A stretch of 64,000 nucleotides of DNA. Origin: Moraxella nasibovis (GTDB taxonomy: Bacteria > Pseudomonadota > Gammaproteobacteria > Pseudomonadales > Moraxellaceae). The stretch covers positions 682,001 through 746,000 of the forward strand of contig NZ_CP089975.1 in NCBI RefSeq assembly GCF_029581575.1. Direction: 5' to 3'. The position numbers and the translations under genes were made by a program. This document shows, one piece after another, positions 43,951 through 52,600 of this stretch (position 1 is the stretch's first letter; every line of letters starts with the position of its first letter). Under the pieces are notes generated by a model. That model saw nothing but the letters and a program-made list of their open reading frames with translations. It had not been told where the DNA came from and did not search any database.

Positions 43951-44103
43951 ATGAATTTTAACATAGATTTTGGGGAATGGGTAGATAGAATGCTAGAAAA
44001 ATATGAAAAATCTACTAAGTCAAGATTTTTAATAAATTGGCTGGTTGTTTGTCTGACATTATTTGCTTTAGCCAGTTTTATCAATGCAATCAAATGGTGG
44101 TAA
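43951..44103 (+). CDS. mini-TM protein A (50 residues)
   Basis: Starts MNFNIDFGEWVDRMLEKYEK; the C-terminal half is one transmembrane helix ending ASFINAIKWW. AGGA precedes the ATG. The ending AIKWW recurs in the 49427-49570 product and the NFNI start in the 53730-53891 product. Preceded by a terminator, as are its relatives. Confidence 0.6.
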   Translation: MNFNIDFGEWVDRMLEKYEKSTKSRFLINWLVVCLTLFALASFINAIKWW

Positions 44104-44105
44104 CG

Positions 44106-44468
44106 ATGATAACTTTGGAATCGGCAAGTCTAAGCCTACAGGCGCCTTTTGACAATGAGCGTGCTGTGATGTTGGCTAATGCTTGGCTAAAATCGCACAA
44201 CTTGCCTGACTTTGACAAAGTGCCTGATGATGTCTTATTGGCAGGGGCGCTCATTGCTTTGGCGGTGGATAATGATGAGATGTATCAAGGGCGCTCTGAG
44301 GGCGTGGTCGTCTCAAAGTCTGTCAAGGCAGGCGAGGTGTCCACTTCTAAGACTTACGCAGGGGGTGCTGATGGGGTGCCAATTAGCGCAAATGAACAAA
44401 TGGCGTTGGCGCTGATTGAACCTTATAAGCAAAAACTGGTGGCACAAGTCACCGTAGGGCGCTGCTGA
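44106..44468 (+). CDS. head-tail connector / adaptor protein (inferred)
   Basis: 120 residues. RAVMLANAWLKSHNLPDFDKVPDDVLLAGALIALAVDN matches the helical adaptor layout that follows capsid genes, with VSKSVKAGEVSTSKTYAGG in the middle, as in gp6/gp15-like connectors. ATG three bases after mini-TM A. Confidence 0.7.
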   Translation: MITLESASLSLQAPFDNERAVMLANAWLKSHNLPDFDKVPDDVLLAGALIALAVDNDEMYQGRSEGVVVSKSVKAGEVSTSKTYAGGADGVPISANEQMALALIEPYKQKLVAQVTVGRC

Positions 44469-44815
44469 TGAGAAGTGAAATCACAAACGAAATCAAGCAA
44501 GCGTTTGATACCGACTTAAAAGATGCAGTGAAAGACTTCACCATCGTGCGTGAGAGCGTCGTAGATGACGATTGGGCAAGCAATGGGGCAACAGTAGCCA
44601 ATACCATCATCACAAGCGGTAGGGGCGTTTTTATGGGCTATTCGTCGCATGAGATTGATGGTGAGACAATCAAGCGTGATGATGTCAAGCTAATTGCATT
44701 ACAAGCTGAGACAGCCGAGATTAAGCTTAATGACAAGATTAATGGCATGGCTGTCATCAATATCACCAAAGACCCTGCTGATGTGGCGTGGTTTGTGCAA
44801 TTAAGGGGAATTTGA
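44468..44815 (+). CDS. head closure protein (inferred)
   Basis: 115 residues, beta-rich: GRGVFMGYSSHEIDGETIKRDDVKLIALQAE and DPADVAWFVQLRGI fit stopper/head-closure proteins at this position. One-base overlap with both neighbours. Confidence 0.65.
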   Translation: MRSEITNEIKQAFDTDLKDAVKDFTIVRESVVDDDWASNGATVANTIITSGRGVFMGYSSHEIDGETIKRDDVKLIALQAETAEIKLNDKINGMAVINITKDPADVAWFVQLRGI

Positions 44816-45234
44816 TGGGCATTACTTGGGATTTTGACCCTGGTCAAATCAAAGATGATATTGATAAAGAGATTAACAAGAAAATCAATGCGTTTTTGAC
44901 GACTTGTTATAACAACTTGGTCGCTTTATCACCTGTTGATACTGGACGCTATCGCAATGCCCATCATTTTAGCCTAAATGCACCAAGCTATGCAGAGAGT
45001 GGGGCAACATCAATTCGTATTCCTGTGGGTGATTATCCGACGGTCTATTTACAAAACAACCTGTCGTACGCAAGTATTATTGAGCATGGTGGCTATCCAA
45101 ACCCTGTCAAATATGGCACATGGCGCAAAGATAAAAAAATGTATGAAGTGCGCTCAGTGGGCGGATATAGCTATCAAGCACCACAAGGAGTTTATCAAGT
45201 AGCCTTTGAATCGGCATTAGCATCACTGGGATGA
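44815..45234 (+). CDS. HK97 gp10-like tail completion protein
   Basis: 139 residues. LSPVDTGRYRNAHHFSLNAPS, YASIIEHGGYPN and VGGYSYQAPQGVYQVAFESAL are hallmarks of the gp10/neck family. AAGGGGAA precedes the ATG; TGATG overlap upstream. Confidence 0.82.
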   Translation: MGITWDFDPGQIKDDIDKEINKKINAFLTTCYNNLVALSPVDTGRYRNAHHFSLNAPSYAESGATSIRIPVGDYPTVYLQNNLSYASIIEHGGYPNPVKYGTWRKDKKMYEVRSVGGYSYQAPQGVYQVAFESALASLG

Positions 45235-45241
45235 TTAAGCA

Positions 45242-45631
45242 ATGAACAGCGTAGATATTGAAAATAAAGTGCTTAAGCATTTAACCGCATGGGAGCACTT
45301 TGACAAAACAAGGTTTTTTCGCAGCAATCGTAAGTTTGAGCCGCCGAACAACGGTATCTGGCAGGTTGTCAGCATTGTTGGTGGTATCAACCGCATACAA
45401 AGCATGAGCGATAAACCTTGTATATTACAGCTTGGCACGGTGATTGTACAAGTCTTTGCACATATTGGACTTGGTACACAAGGCATCAAAATGCAGGCGG
45501 ATAGCTTGGCAAACCATTTGGCTTGCTATACAGACGGTAAACTTGAGCTACTAGCGCCAAGCATCATCAATGCAGACGCCAGCAACGGCTTTTATCAAAT
45601 CAATGTATCAGTCCCATATAGGTACTACTGA
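45242..45631 (+). CDS. tail terminator-like protein
   Basis: 129 residues. WEHFDKTRFFRSNRKFEPPNNGIWQ, QLGTVIVQVFAHIGLGTQGIKMQADSLANHL and FYQINVSVPYRYY follow the tail terminator pattern (lambda U-like). It caps the finished tail tube. Confidence 0.75.
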   Translation: MNSVDIENKVLKHLTAWEHFDKTRFFRSNRKFEPPNNGIWQVVSIVGGINRIQSMSDKPCILQLGTVIVQVFAHIGLGTQGIKMQADSLANHLACYTDGKLELLAPSIINADASNGFYQINVSVPYRYY

Positions 45632-45687
45632 TGTTAGACAGATTGTAGAAGCAACCATTATAGCTAACATTTAAGTTTTATTAACCA

Positions 45688-45718
45688 CAAAAGCCTTGCA
45701 TTTGCAGGGCTTTTTTTA
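45688..45718 (+). terminator. terminator before the major tail gene
   Basis: AAAGCCTTGCA / TGCAGGGCTTT with T run. Confidence 0.83.
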
Positions 45719-45731
45719 TTGGAGTAAATTT

Positions 45732-46634
45732 ATGAGTCGTGGTTCAAAAATCCAAATCGCTTATGCGCCACAAACCACCGAAGAAGTGCCACAAACAGGT
45801 TGGAAAATCTTGCCTTATAAATCAAACGGTTTAACGGCAAGTTTTGAAAACACGGACAGCGAAACCATCACTGACAGCCGTATTCAGCAGGCAGGGTTGG
45901 TGACTAGCGGCAGTCTGTCGGGTGATATTGAAGTTGAATTTGCCAAAGATGCTTATGATGACTTCTTGTCAGCAGTGGCGTGTAACGAATGGGATGATAA
46001 TACACTTACCTTTGGCGGTGATGTGGTCAAAAAATTTGCCGTAGAAGTAGCATTTAAAGATGTTGGGATTTTCCACTATTACGGTGGTACACGCATTAAC
46101 ACGCTTGAACTGGCATTGTCTGACAGTGGTTATGCTTCAGCCAAATTCGGCTTTATGGGTAGTGATTACAAAAACCAAAACGACACTGCTTATTCAAAAT
46201 CACCGACCAATGCAGGCAAATTACAGCGTGTAACGGCGTTATCAGTAGAAGATATTCAGATTGATGGTGTAACAACTAAGGGTGTTGCTTGTGCGACTGA
46301 GTTTAGTTTTAAGATTGATAACAACATTCAAGAACAAAAATGCTTAGGCGGTGGGATTTTTGCTAAAAATCTGCTTGAGATGATGGCAAAAATGGAAGGT
46401 TCATTAACCCTAGCATACGGCAAAAAGGCACAAGAAATCATCAATAAGCAGATGACAGGTGCAACTGTCGCTATCGCCATCACCTTTAAATTCCCTGATG
46501 GCTCAAAATACACGCTGAATATTCCAAAGGCACAGGTTAATGGCGAAACGCCAAGCGGCGGTATGAACGACCTAATCACGCAGGCAGTCAATTACACTGT
46601 GGTTGAGCAAGCACCAACCATCACCAAAGCATAA
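45732..46634 (+). CDS. major tail tube protein
   Basis: 300 residues starting MSRGSKIQIAYAPQTTEEVPQTGWKILPYKS, with the tube fold features TSGSLSGDIEVEF, GGTRINTLELALSDSGYASAKFGFMG. The C-terminal part carries FKFPDGSKYTLNIPKAQVNGETP. GGAG precedes the ATG; the longer frame upstream runs through the terminator and is rejected. Confidence 0.88.
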   Translation: MSRGSKIQIAYAPQTTEEVPQTGWKILPYKSNGLTASFENTDSETITDSRIQQAGLVTSGSLSGDIEVEFAKDAYDDFLSAVACNEWDDNTLTFGGDVVKKFAVEVAFKDVGIFHYYGGTRINTLELALSDSGYASAKFGFMGSDYKNQNDTAYSKSPTNAGKLQRVTALSVEDIQIDGVTTKGVACATEFSFKIDNNIQEQKCLGGGIFAKNLLEMMAKMEGSLTLAYGKKAQEIINKQMTGATVAIAITFKFPDGSKYTLNIPKAQVNGETPSGGMNDLITQAVNYTVVEQAPTITKA

Positions 46635-46645
46635 AGGAGTAAAAG

Positions 46646-47068
46646 ATGATTGTTAAAAAACGAGAAAAACAAACCATTGCCCAAACACCGTGCCAATGGG
46701 TGGATTATCGTGACGGTGTCAGTTTTGAGCTGTACGGTATGTCGCATCCGCTGTATGTACAAGCATATATCAAGCTTGGTATTCGTGAAGCGAAAGAAGA
46801 TTTGCTGAATCTTAGTGAAGATGTCAATAGCATCGAGCAGTACGCACTAATCATCGGTCAATATCTGGTCAAAGACTGGGCAGGTATTAAAGATGAAGAT
46901 GGCGAAGACTTGGCGTGCAACGCTGATCATTTTGTTGATTTGCTGACGGCTGAAGATGGCTTGATGGGTTGGATTTTGGATAAATCCCGTGAAATCCAAG
47001 AACAACACGCAAACAGTGTGGTGCAAGCCAAAAAAAAGCCGTCGAAAGGTGGCAATTCGAAAGGCTAG
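46646..47068 (+). CDS. tail assembly chaperone G
   Basis: 140 residues. Acidic helical protein at the lambda G position. It ends with a lysine-rich tail encoded over a run of eight A. The heptamer A AAA AAG (47032-47038) in frame allows a -1 shift into the T-like frame. Confidence 0.85.
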   Translation: MIVKKREKQTIAQTPCQWVDYRDGVSFELYGMSHPLYVQAYIKLGIREAKEDLLNLSEDVNSIEQYALIIGQYLVKDWAGIKDEDGEDLACNADHFVDLLTAEDGLMGWILDKSREIQEQHANSVVQAKKKPSKGGNSKG

Positions 47069-47349
47069 GTCTTACACCTTTTACGCTCTCGGTCATGCAG
47101 TATGTTGGCGTTGATGTACCGCATGAGCCTGAGACCAATATTGTGATTGATAACATTATTCACATTTTTTACCTTGCGTCACGCTCACGGCGATACATTG
47201 GCGGTATGGCTGTATCGCCACTGCCTTTGTCCGTGGCTGATATTAATGATGTGCTTATGGCTCATCACTGCTACACTGACCGTGAGACTTTGGATGCGTG
47301 TGTATTTGCGATAGATGATGCGTGGTTGCAAGAAAATCAAAAGTTGTAG
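46646..47349 (+). CDS. tail assembly chaperone G-T fusion by -1 ribosomal frameshift
   Basis: After the shift at 47032-47038 the frame reads AVERWQFERLGLTPFTLSV, then MQYVGVDVPHEP, and stays open to 47349. The joined product is 234 residues. This is the conserved siphovirus G/GT scheme, in which the fusion wraps the tape measure. The T part has FYLASRSRRYIGGMAVSPLPLSVADIND. Confidence 0.88.
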
Positions 47350-47405
47350 AATGATGATATACAACACAAGGTGTTAGACTGGTACGAATGATACAAGCAT
47401 AATAA

Positions 47406-47443
47406 GCAAAAATCCCCAGACTGTGGCGGTCTAGGGATTTTCT
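47406..47443 (+). terminator. terminator after the chaperone genes
   Basis: AAAATCCCCAGAC / GTCTAGGGATTTT. Preceded by ATAAGCAAAAATCCC, also found at the terminator 49364-49398. Confidence 0.83.
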
Positions 47444-47478
47444 GTATTCAACCCTTAGAGCAGATAAGGATTAAATCA

Positions 47479-47628
47479 TTGGAATATTTTAGCATAGTTG
47501 CAGGCTTGATGAAATACACAATTGAAAAATATGGGCTATGGCAAACAATCATAGCATTTTTATTGTTATTTAGCATACCAATATTTATTTACAAACTAGA
47601 TGTCATCATTATGGCAGTCAAGGCATAA
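47479..47628 (+). CDS. mini-TM protein B (49 residues)
   Basis: TTG start with AAGGA 8 bases before. Begins MEYFSIVAGLMKYTIEKYGL, then one helix FLLLFSIPIFIYKL. Follows a terminator. Relation to the other mini-TM proteins is by position and design; sequence similarity is weaker. Confidence 0.5.
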   Translation: MEYFSIVAGLMKYTIEKYGLWQTIIAFLLLFSIPIFIYKLDVIIMAVKA

Positions 47629-47635
47629 AAATAGC

Positions 47636-47664
47636 TTAACAAATTAGCAAAAATGTTGTAAAAT
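47636..47664 (+). promoter_or_regulatory. moron promoter for the lipoprotein
   Basis: TTAACA (47636-47641), 17 bases, TAAAAT (47659-47664). The inverted repeat AATAACTCC (47665-47673) / GGAGTTATT (47686-47694) follows; the second arm holds the SD of the gene. Confidence 0.65.
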
Positions 47665-47697
47665 AATAACTCCCCATAGTTAAACGGAGTTATTACC

Positions 47698-48222
47698 ATG
47701 AAAAAACTTTTAATTGCAGGTGTATTCGGTCTATCATTGGTTGGCTGTGCAACCACAAGTGGCACAGTAAGCGAGCCAATGAACACCTATCAGCGCATTG
47801 TTGATGTGCCCAATGTCAAGCAAGATATGGTTTATGAGGGTTCAAGACAGTGGGTGGCAAAAAACTTTAAATCTGCCAACTCTGTAATTCAATACCAAGA
47901 CAAAGAAACTGGTAGTGTGATTGGTAAAGGTAACATGAGTTACCCTTGCTCATTCTTAAGATGTTCAGGTGGTACAAGCCCAGTCTTGCAATTTACTTTC
48001 CAAGTGGATTCAAAGGATAACAGAGCTCGTGTTTCATTCTCTGATTTAACCATTCATACGCCATCAGCTGTATCACCAATTACTGGTATACGTTCGCCAG
48101 AGATGAATGAAAAAGTTATCAAAGAAAATGACAAGACGCAAACAAAAGCAATTTTGGATAAAGTGATTGATGACTTGGCTCAAGATATCGCATCACCAAG
48201 CGTTGGTTCAAAAGATTGGTAA
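47698..48222 (+). CDS. prophage lipoprotein (probable lysogenic conversion gene)
   Basis: 174 residues. Signal peptide with lipobox LSLVGCAT, so an outer or inner membrane lipoprotein. The body (NTYQRIVDVPNVKQDMVYEGSRQWVAKNFKSAN ... FTFQVDSKDNRARVSFSDLTIH) resembles the DUF4468 (TBP-like fold) pattern of lipoproteins. It has its own promoter and terminator inside the late operon, a moron design. It may alter the surface or exclude other phages; that is inference. Confidence 0.8.
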   Translation: MKKLLIAGVFGLSLVGCATTSGTVSEPMNTYQRIVDVPNVKQDMVYEGSRQWVAKNFKSANSVIQYQDKETGSVIGKGNMSYPCSFLRCSGGTSPVLQFTFQVDSKDNRARVSFSDLTIHTPSAVSPITGIRSPEMNEKVIKENDKTQTKAILDKVIDDLAQDIASPSVGSKDW

Positions 48223-48242
48223 ATAATCTTATACAACTAAAC

Positions 48243-48273
48243 AAAAACCCCACTTTACATAGTGGGGTTTTTA
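48243..48273 (+). terminator. terminator of the lipoprotein moron
   Basis: AAAAACCCCACT / AGTGGGGTTTTT with T run. Its loop also holds the -35 of the c4 promoter. Confidence 0.86.
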
Positions 48274-48282
48274 TTGTATGAT
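48254..48282 (+). promoter_or_regulatory. c4/ant operon promoter
   Basis: TTTACA (48254-48259), 17 bases, TATGAT (48277-48282). Confidence 0.6.
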
Positions 48283-48288
48283 ACACAT

Positions 48289-48375
48289 AGAGCCTCGAAA
48301 ACTCGTTGAAAGCGTTACCCACAAGCGACATCTGTGGTATTTTTATGTCTAAATCTAGACAATCTCTTTGCATAG
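48289..48375 (+). ncRNA. c4: C4-type antisense RNA
   Basis: Two segments are complementary to the downstream operon leader. CTCGAAA (48294-48300) plus TTGAAAG (48306-48312) pair with CTTTCAG...TTTCGAG (48463-48479); GTTACCC (48314-48320) pairs perfectly with GGGTAAC (48498-48504). Hairpins CCACA/TGTGG and GTCTA/TAGAC follow. This is the a'/b'-a/b arrangement of phage P1 c4 RNA, which silences the antirepressor. The 3' end is approximate. Confidence 0.75.
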
Positions 48376-48503
48376 CTCCTAAAAAGTTAATCCGAAATCT
48401 TTTGCGATTATGCCGAGAGGGTGGCGGTCATACAATACCGAAAGGAAAAGCCGCCCGCCGTACTTTCAGCGGTTTCGAGCCTCTTGGCACCCTATTTGGG
48501 TAA
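48345..48503 (+). CDS. Icd/Ash-like small ORF, target of C4 RNA
   Basis: 52 residues, basic: starts MSKSRQSLCIAPKKLIRNLL and ends RRTFSGFEPLGTLFG. The last codons and the stop are the C4 target. In P1 an icd frame (cell division inhibitor) lies at this place. A longer start at 48306 is possible. The frame may be mainly a leader. Confidence 0.4.
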   Translation: MSKSRQSLCIAPKKLIRNLLRLCREGGGHTIPKGKAARRTFSGFEPLGTLFG

Positions 48504-48532
48504 CTTTAATCGAAAAAATTGAAAGGTGTCTT

Positions 48533-49282
48533 ATGACAAATCAAATCCAAACCGTGAATTTTCACAACCAATCCCTAATCACTCTACAAAAAGACAATGT
48601 CGCTTATGTGGCAATGAAGCCCATTTGCGAAAATATCGGTCTTGATTGGGAGGCTCAACGCCAACGCATTAGCCGTGATGAAGTGCTAAATTCAGTTGCC
48701 TGTATGATAAAGGCAACTGGCACAGACAACAAAATTTACAAAATGCTATGCCTACCAATCCACTACTTAAACGGTTGGCTATTCGGTGTAGATACAAACC
48801 GTGTCAAAGCGGAAATCAAAGAAACGCTGATTACTTACAAAAAAGAATGCTATCAAGCGTTATTTGATTATTGGAAGAATGGCGTGGCGGTCAACCCACG
48901 AGCAACCAAAGACGAAAGAAAGCCACTGGTGCAAGCGGTAAATATGCTCGTTGCCGAGACAGGGGCGATTTATAGCAATGTGTGGAAAATGATACACCAA
49001 CGCTTTGATGTGGGCTGTGTCGATGAGCTGACAGGTGAGCAGGTACATCAAGCGGTGGAGTATGTGCATAAACTCATGTTGCAGGCAGGAAGCAAGGTCA
49101 ATGCCCCCTTTGTCCAAAACATCATCGCTGACACCGCTCATCAAAACCGCATGGCAAAAGATGAACTGGGGCAGATGATGGCACACTTTGGCAAAGCCTT
49201 AGACCATATCGCCGAACTCCAAAACCGTCTAAAACGCCAAGAAGTGCTGATAGACGGTGCAAAAAGACAGTTGGTTGCTTGA
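48533..49282 (+). CDS. P22_AR_N-type antirepressor (Ant)
   Basis: 249 residues. The N-terminal ~115 residues are the antirepressor domain (IQTVNFHNQSLITLQKDNVAYVAMKPICENIGLDW, LPIHYLNGWLFGVD). The C-terminal half is helical and its end (AKDELGQMMAHFGKALDHIAELQNRLKRQEV) is a coiled coil. It would block the CI repressor and promote induction. SD AAGGTG before the ATG. The frame extends 123 bases upstream but starts inside the Icd-like region. Confidence 0.83.
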   Translation: MTNQIQTVNFHNQSLITLQKDNVAYVAMKPICENIGLDWEAQRQRISRDEVLNSVACMIKATGTDNKIYKMLCLPIHYLNGWLFGVDTNRVKAEIKETLITYKKECYQALFDYWKNGVAVNPRATKDERKPLVQAVNMLVAETGAIYSNVWKMIHQRFDVGCVDELTGEQVHQAVEYVHKLMLQAGSKVNAPFVQNIIADTAHQNRMAKDELGQMMAHFGKALDHIAELQNRLKRQEVLIDGAKRQLVA

Positions 49283-49363
49283 TACTTGTTAAAAAAAACA
49301 CCCTGCTCATCGGATGGTGGGCGGGGTATTGGTGTTTGTGAAAAATGACAAGATAAAATAAGC

Positions 49364-49398
49364 AAAAATCCCAAAGATTGCCGTCTTTGGGATTTTTA
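49364..49398 (+). terminator. terminator after ant
   Basis: AAAAATCCCAAAGA / TCTTTGGGATTTTT with T run. Confidence 0.88.
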
Positions 49399-49426
49399 TT
49401 ACAACCCATTATAGGGGTTAAAGTAA

Positions 49427-49570
49427 ATGGGATATGGCGATTTTATCAAATTTTTAACCTTTTGTCTAAAGGTATTTAATGATATGAAAACTTGCAGATT
49501 TTGGGCGATTTGGTTTTTAGGATTGTTATTGTGCTTGTCTGTATTTTTTACAGCAATTAAATGGTGGTAA
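49427..49570 (+). CDS. mini-TM protein C (47 residues)
   Basis: Starts MGYGDFIKFLTFCLKVFNDM, one helix FLGLLLCLSVFFTAIKWW at the end. The last five residues AIKWW are identical to mini-TM A. AGGGG lies upstream. Between two terminators. Confidence 0.55.
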   Translation: MGYGDFIKFLTFCLKVFNDMKTCRFWAIWFLGLLLCLSVFFTAIKWW

Positions 49571-49573
49571 TTT

Positions 49574-49596
49574 CCGTCCGAAAGGGCGGTTTTTTT
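49574..49596 (+). terminator. terminator before the tape measure gene
   Basis: CCGTCC-GAAA-GGGCGG with seven T. Confidence 0.82.
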
Positions 49597-49609
49597 ATGG
49601 GTGAAAATT

Positions 49610-52600
49610 ATGTCAGCAGTAGAACGCAGAGTTGAGATTGTCGTAGGTGCAGCAAGTGCTGAACAACGCATCAAAGCACTAGTAAAGCAGTTTGCAAGCC
49701 TAAAAGGTGCGTCAAACAATGCCAGTGATGCCATTGACGATTTGGCGAAATCTGCAACCAATCTTGGCACATCCATTGATAAGAACGGTCGTTTGCGTGA
49801 TGCCAATGGTCGATTTGTCAAAATGGGTCAAGATGCCAAGCAAGCAAGCCAAGGCGTGGATAAATTGGCACAATCCACACGCAAACTGGGTGATAGTGCT
49901 GATTACACAAATAAGCTTCTTGGCGGTCTAAAAGGCATGATGGCAGGCTATTTTAGCCTTGCAGGGCTTGGCAGTGTGTTAAAAACAGCTGATGCGATGC
50001 AGACGCAGAACGCCCAAATTAAGCAAGTTACTGAATCAACTGAGCAATACATCGCTGTCAAAAAACAGCTGTTTCAAATCGCTCAAAGTACACACCAAGA
50101 CATTGAAGCAACAACAACAGCTTACACCAATAACGCTCGCTCACTTCAACATCTGGGCAAAAACCAAGCTGAAATCCTAAAATTTACAGAATCAGTGTCA
50201 CTGGCGATGGCAGTGGGTGGTAAATCAGCCCAAGAGCAAGCATCGGCATTGGTGCAGCTAGGTCAAGCGATGCAATCGGGCGTATTGCAGGGTGATGAAT
50301 TTCGCTCAATCGCCGAAAATGCACCCATTCTACTAGACTTGGTGGCACAATCCCTGAACAAAACCCGTGCAGAAGTTAAAGAGCTTGCCAGTGATGGCAA
50401 AATCAGTGCTGAAGTCATCTATAACGCCATGGCAGGAGCATCAGAAGAGCTAAAAGCCAAATATGCTGCTATGCCTGTGACGATGAATCAAGCCTTGACT
50501 ACGGTGCAAAACCAGTACAAACGCTTGGTTGATGAGTTTATGAATGGCACGGGCGGACTGAGCGAAAAAATCGCCAGTGCTATCTTGTGGGTCAATGAGC
50601 ATTTTAATTCAATCATTCCTACATTGGCAGGGCTGACCGCTATTTATGGTAGCTATCTGGTGATGAATTCAGCGTTTGTGGCTTCTATTCCTGCCAAAGT
50701 AGCAGGATTGGCGGCTAGTACGACAGCGTTTTATCAAGAGTCTGTGGCGATGAACGCCAATGCAGCTGCTAAGGCTCGTGCGGTGATGGCAAATGTCACA
50801 CTGACTAATGCGGCATCAGCTATGGCAATCGGTGTATCTCGTGCAGGTATTGCAGTGATGAATGCGGCTAGATTTATTGACCGAAAAACTGCATCTGTGA
50901 TGAATGCAAGCCGTTCACTAGCCACTTACTCAGCCAATCTGGTGCGAACAAATGGCGTACTGGGTGCGACACGACTAGCAGTAGCAGGCACGACAACAGC
51001 ACTGGTTGCACAAGCCAGAGCTGTTGCGACATCTAATGCTGCAAAAGTGGCACTGACGGCAACGACACGCACCATGGCAGGCGTGATGACTACGGCAGGG
51101 CGGGCAATCGCTTCTGTGGGTGCTATCATCAAAGCGCATCCGATTATGATTTTGGCAGGCATCATCACGACGGTTATTACAGCCACGATGGGGCTAGAAG
51201 AAGCGATGAAAAGCTTTGGCGACGCAGTGACTATTGTGGGATATGGCATTCAAGATTTTGTCAAATGGTCGGTAGATGGCTTTACTAACAAAATGGGTAA
51301 AGCGATTGACTGGATGTCAAAATTTTTCAGCAAATCATCACAGGACGGCTCAAACAAAGCATCAGCAGCGTTTTTTGGGTTTTTTAAGACTCAAGAGGGT
51401 GGATTTGTAGGCTTATTGCGTGTCGTTGCTCGTTCATTTGATGGTATCACAACAGTTGCTAAGGCTGCCATGTTGTATGCAGGGTCGCAGGTAGAGGCAA
51501 TCGGTGCAAGGTTTAAAAACGCCTACAACGCCATGGTACCTGAGTTTTTGGGCGGTGGTGGACCTGAGATTGCCGTCAACGCAATCAGTTTTGGCGATGC
51601 AATGGCACAATCTCGCTCAAACTATTTTGAAGGTTTGATGAATGGTTATGTCTCAAGATTGTCAGTTGCCAAAGAAGAAAAGGCAGCCGCTGCTAATATT
51701 GGTACACTAGGCTCAGTCGCTGGTACTGCTGCCACAAACCTAGGTAAGCTAGGCGAAGAGACGAAAAAGGCTAAGAAAGGTAGTAGTGATAAGTTAAACC
51801 CAAGCTTAAGCTCGCAAACGGGGCGTATGCACATGGTATTCACTGCCTTTAAAAACGCAGGGTTTAGTGATGAGCAGGCACGCCAATTGACCGCACAAGT
51901 TGGTCGGGAAAACGAGTACAATTCAAAATACTTGTTTGGCACTCATACTGATGCTAATAATGGCTTGACCAATATTGGTATGATTAGCTGGCAGGGTGGT
52001 CGTGGCACAAAACTACGACAAGAAATGCAACAGCAAGGCTTGATTAAAAATGGCAAAATGGTTCAAAGCCAAGAAGCGTTAGACTATCAGGCTAAATATC
52101 TTGCTAGAGAAATGGCAAATGAAAGAATCTATGAGCGCACGCGTCGTGACTTCATGCAAAATCCAAACCCAACTTATGAAAAGGGTATGGGTGCACTGAA
52201 TGATAATTTCATTCGGTGGGATTCAGCAGGTAAAAAAATTAATGCTAGACCACATCATGAGAAACAACGCCGTTTTTATGATCAAATCAGCAATAGCACT
52301 AAAAATATGGTGCAAGAGGTTCAGGAGGATGTAAAAACCCAAGAGGAGCTACTAAAAGCCCAACAGGAATTAATCCTAAAATATTCTGACCATACCACTC
52401 GTCAATTAGCAGCATTGGCGGCAGAGAAAAAAGCTGTCAATGATGCGTTTGGGGAAAACAGCGAGGATGGTCGCAAGCTCAATGAGATTATTGAAACCAG
52501 ATACAGACTGGCTGGCGAGCTTAGACAGCGTGAACAGTTGCTTGAAATGCAAGGCTATCAGATGTCTTCGCAAGACCGTATGGCATTAGAGCATGAAATC

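Noticed and set aside
48410-48532. Longer N-terminus of the antirepressor
   Set aside because: This stretch is another frame of the Icd-like ORF and C4 target; the ATG at 48533 has its own SD and fits the domain start.
50926-51249. Long - strand frames inside the tape measure gene
   Set aside because: Ala/Val-rich shadow frames without ribosome sites or homology.
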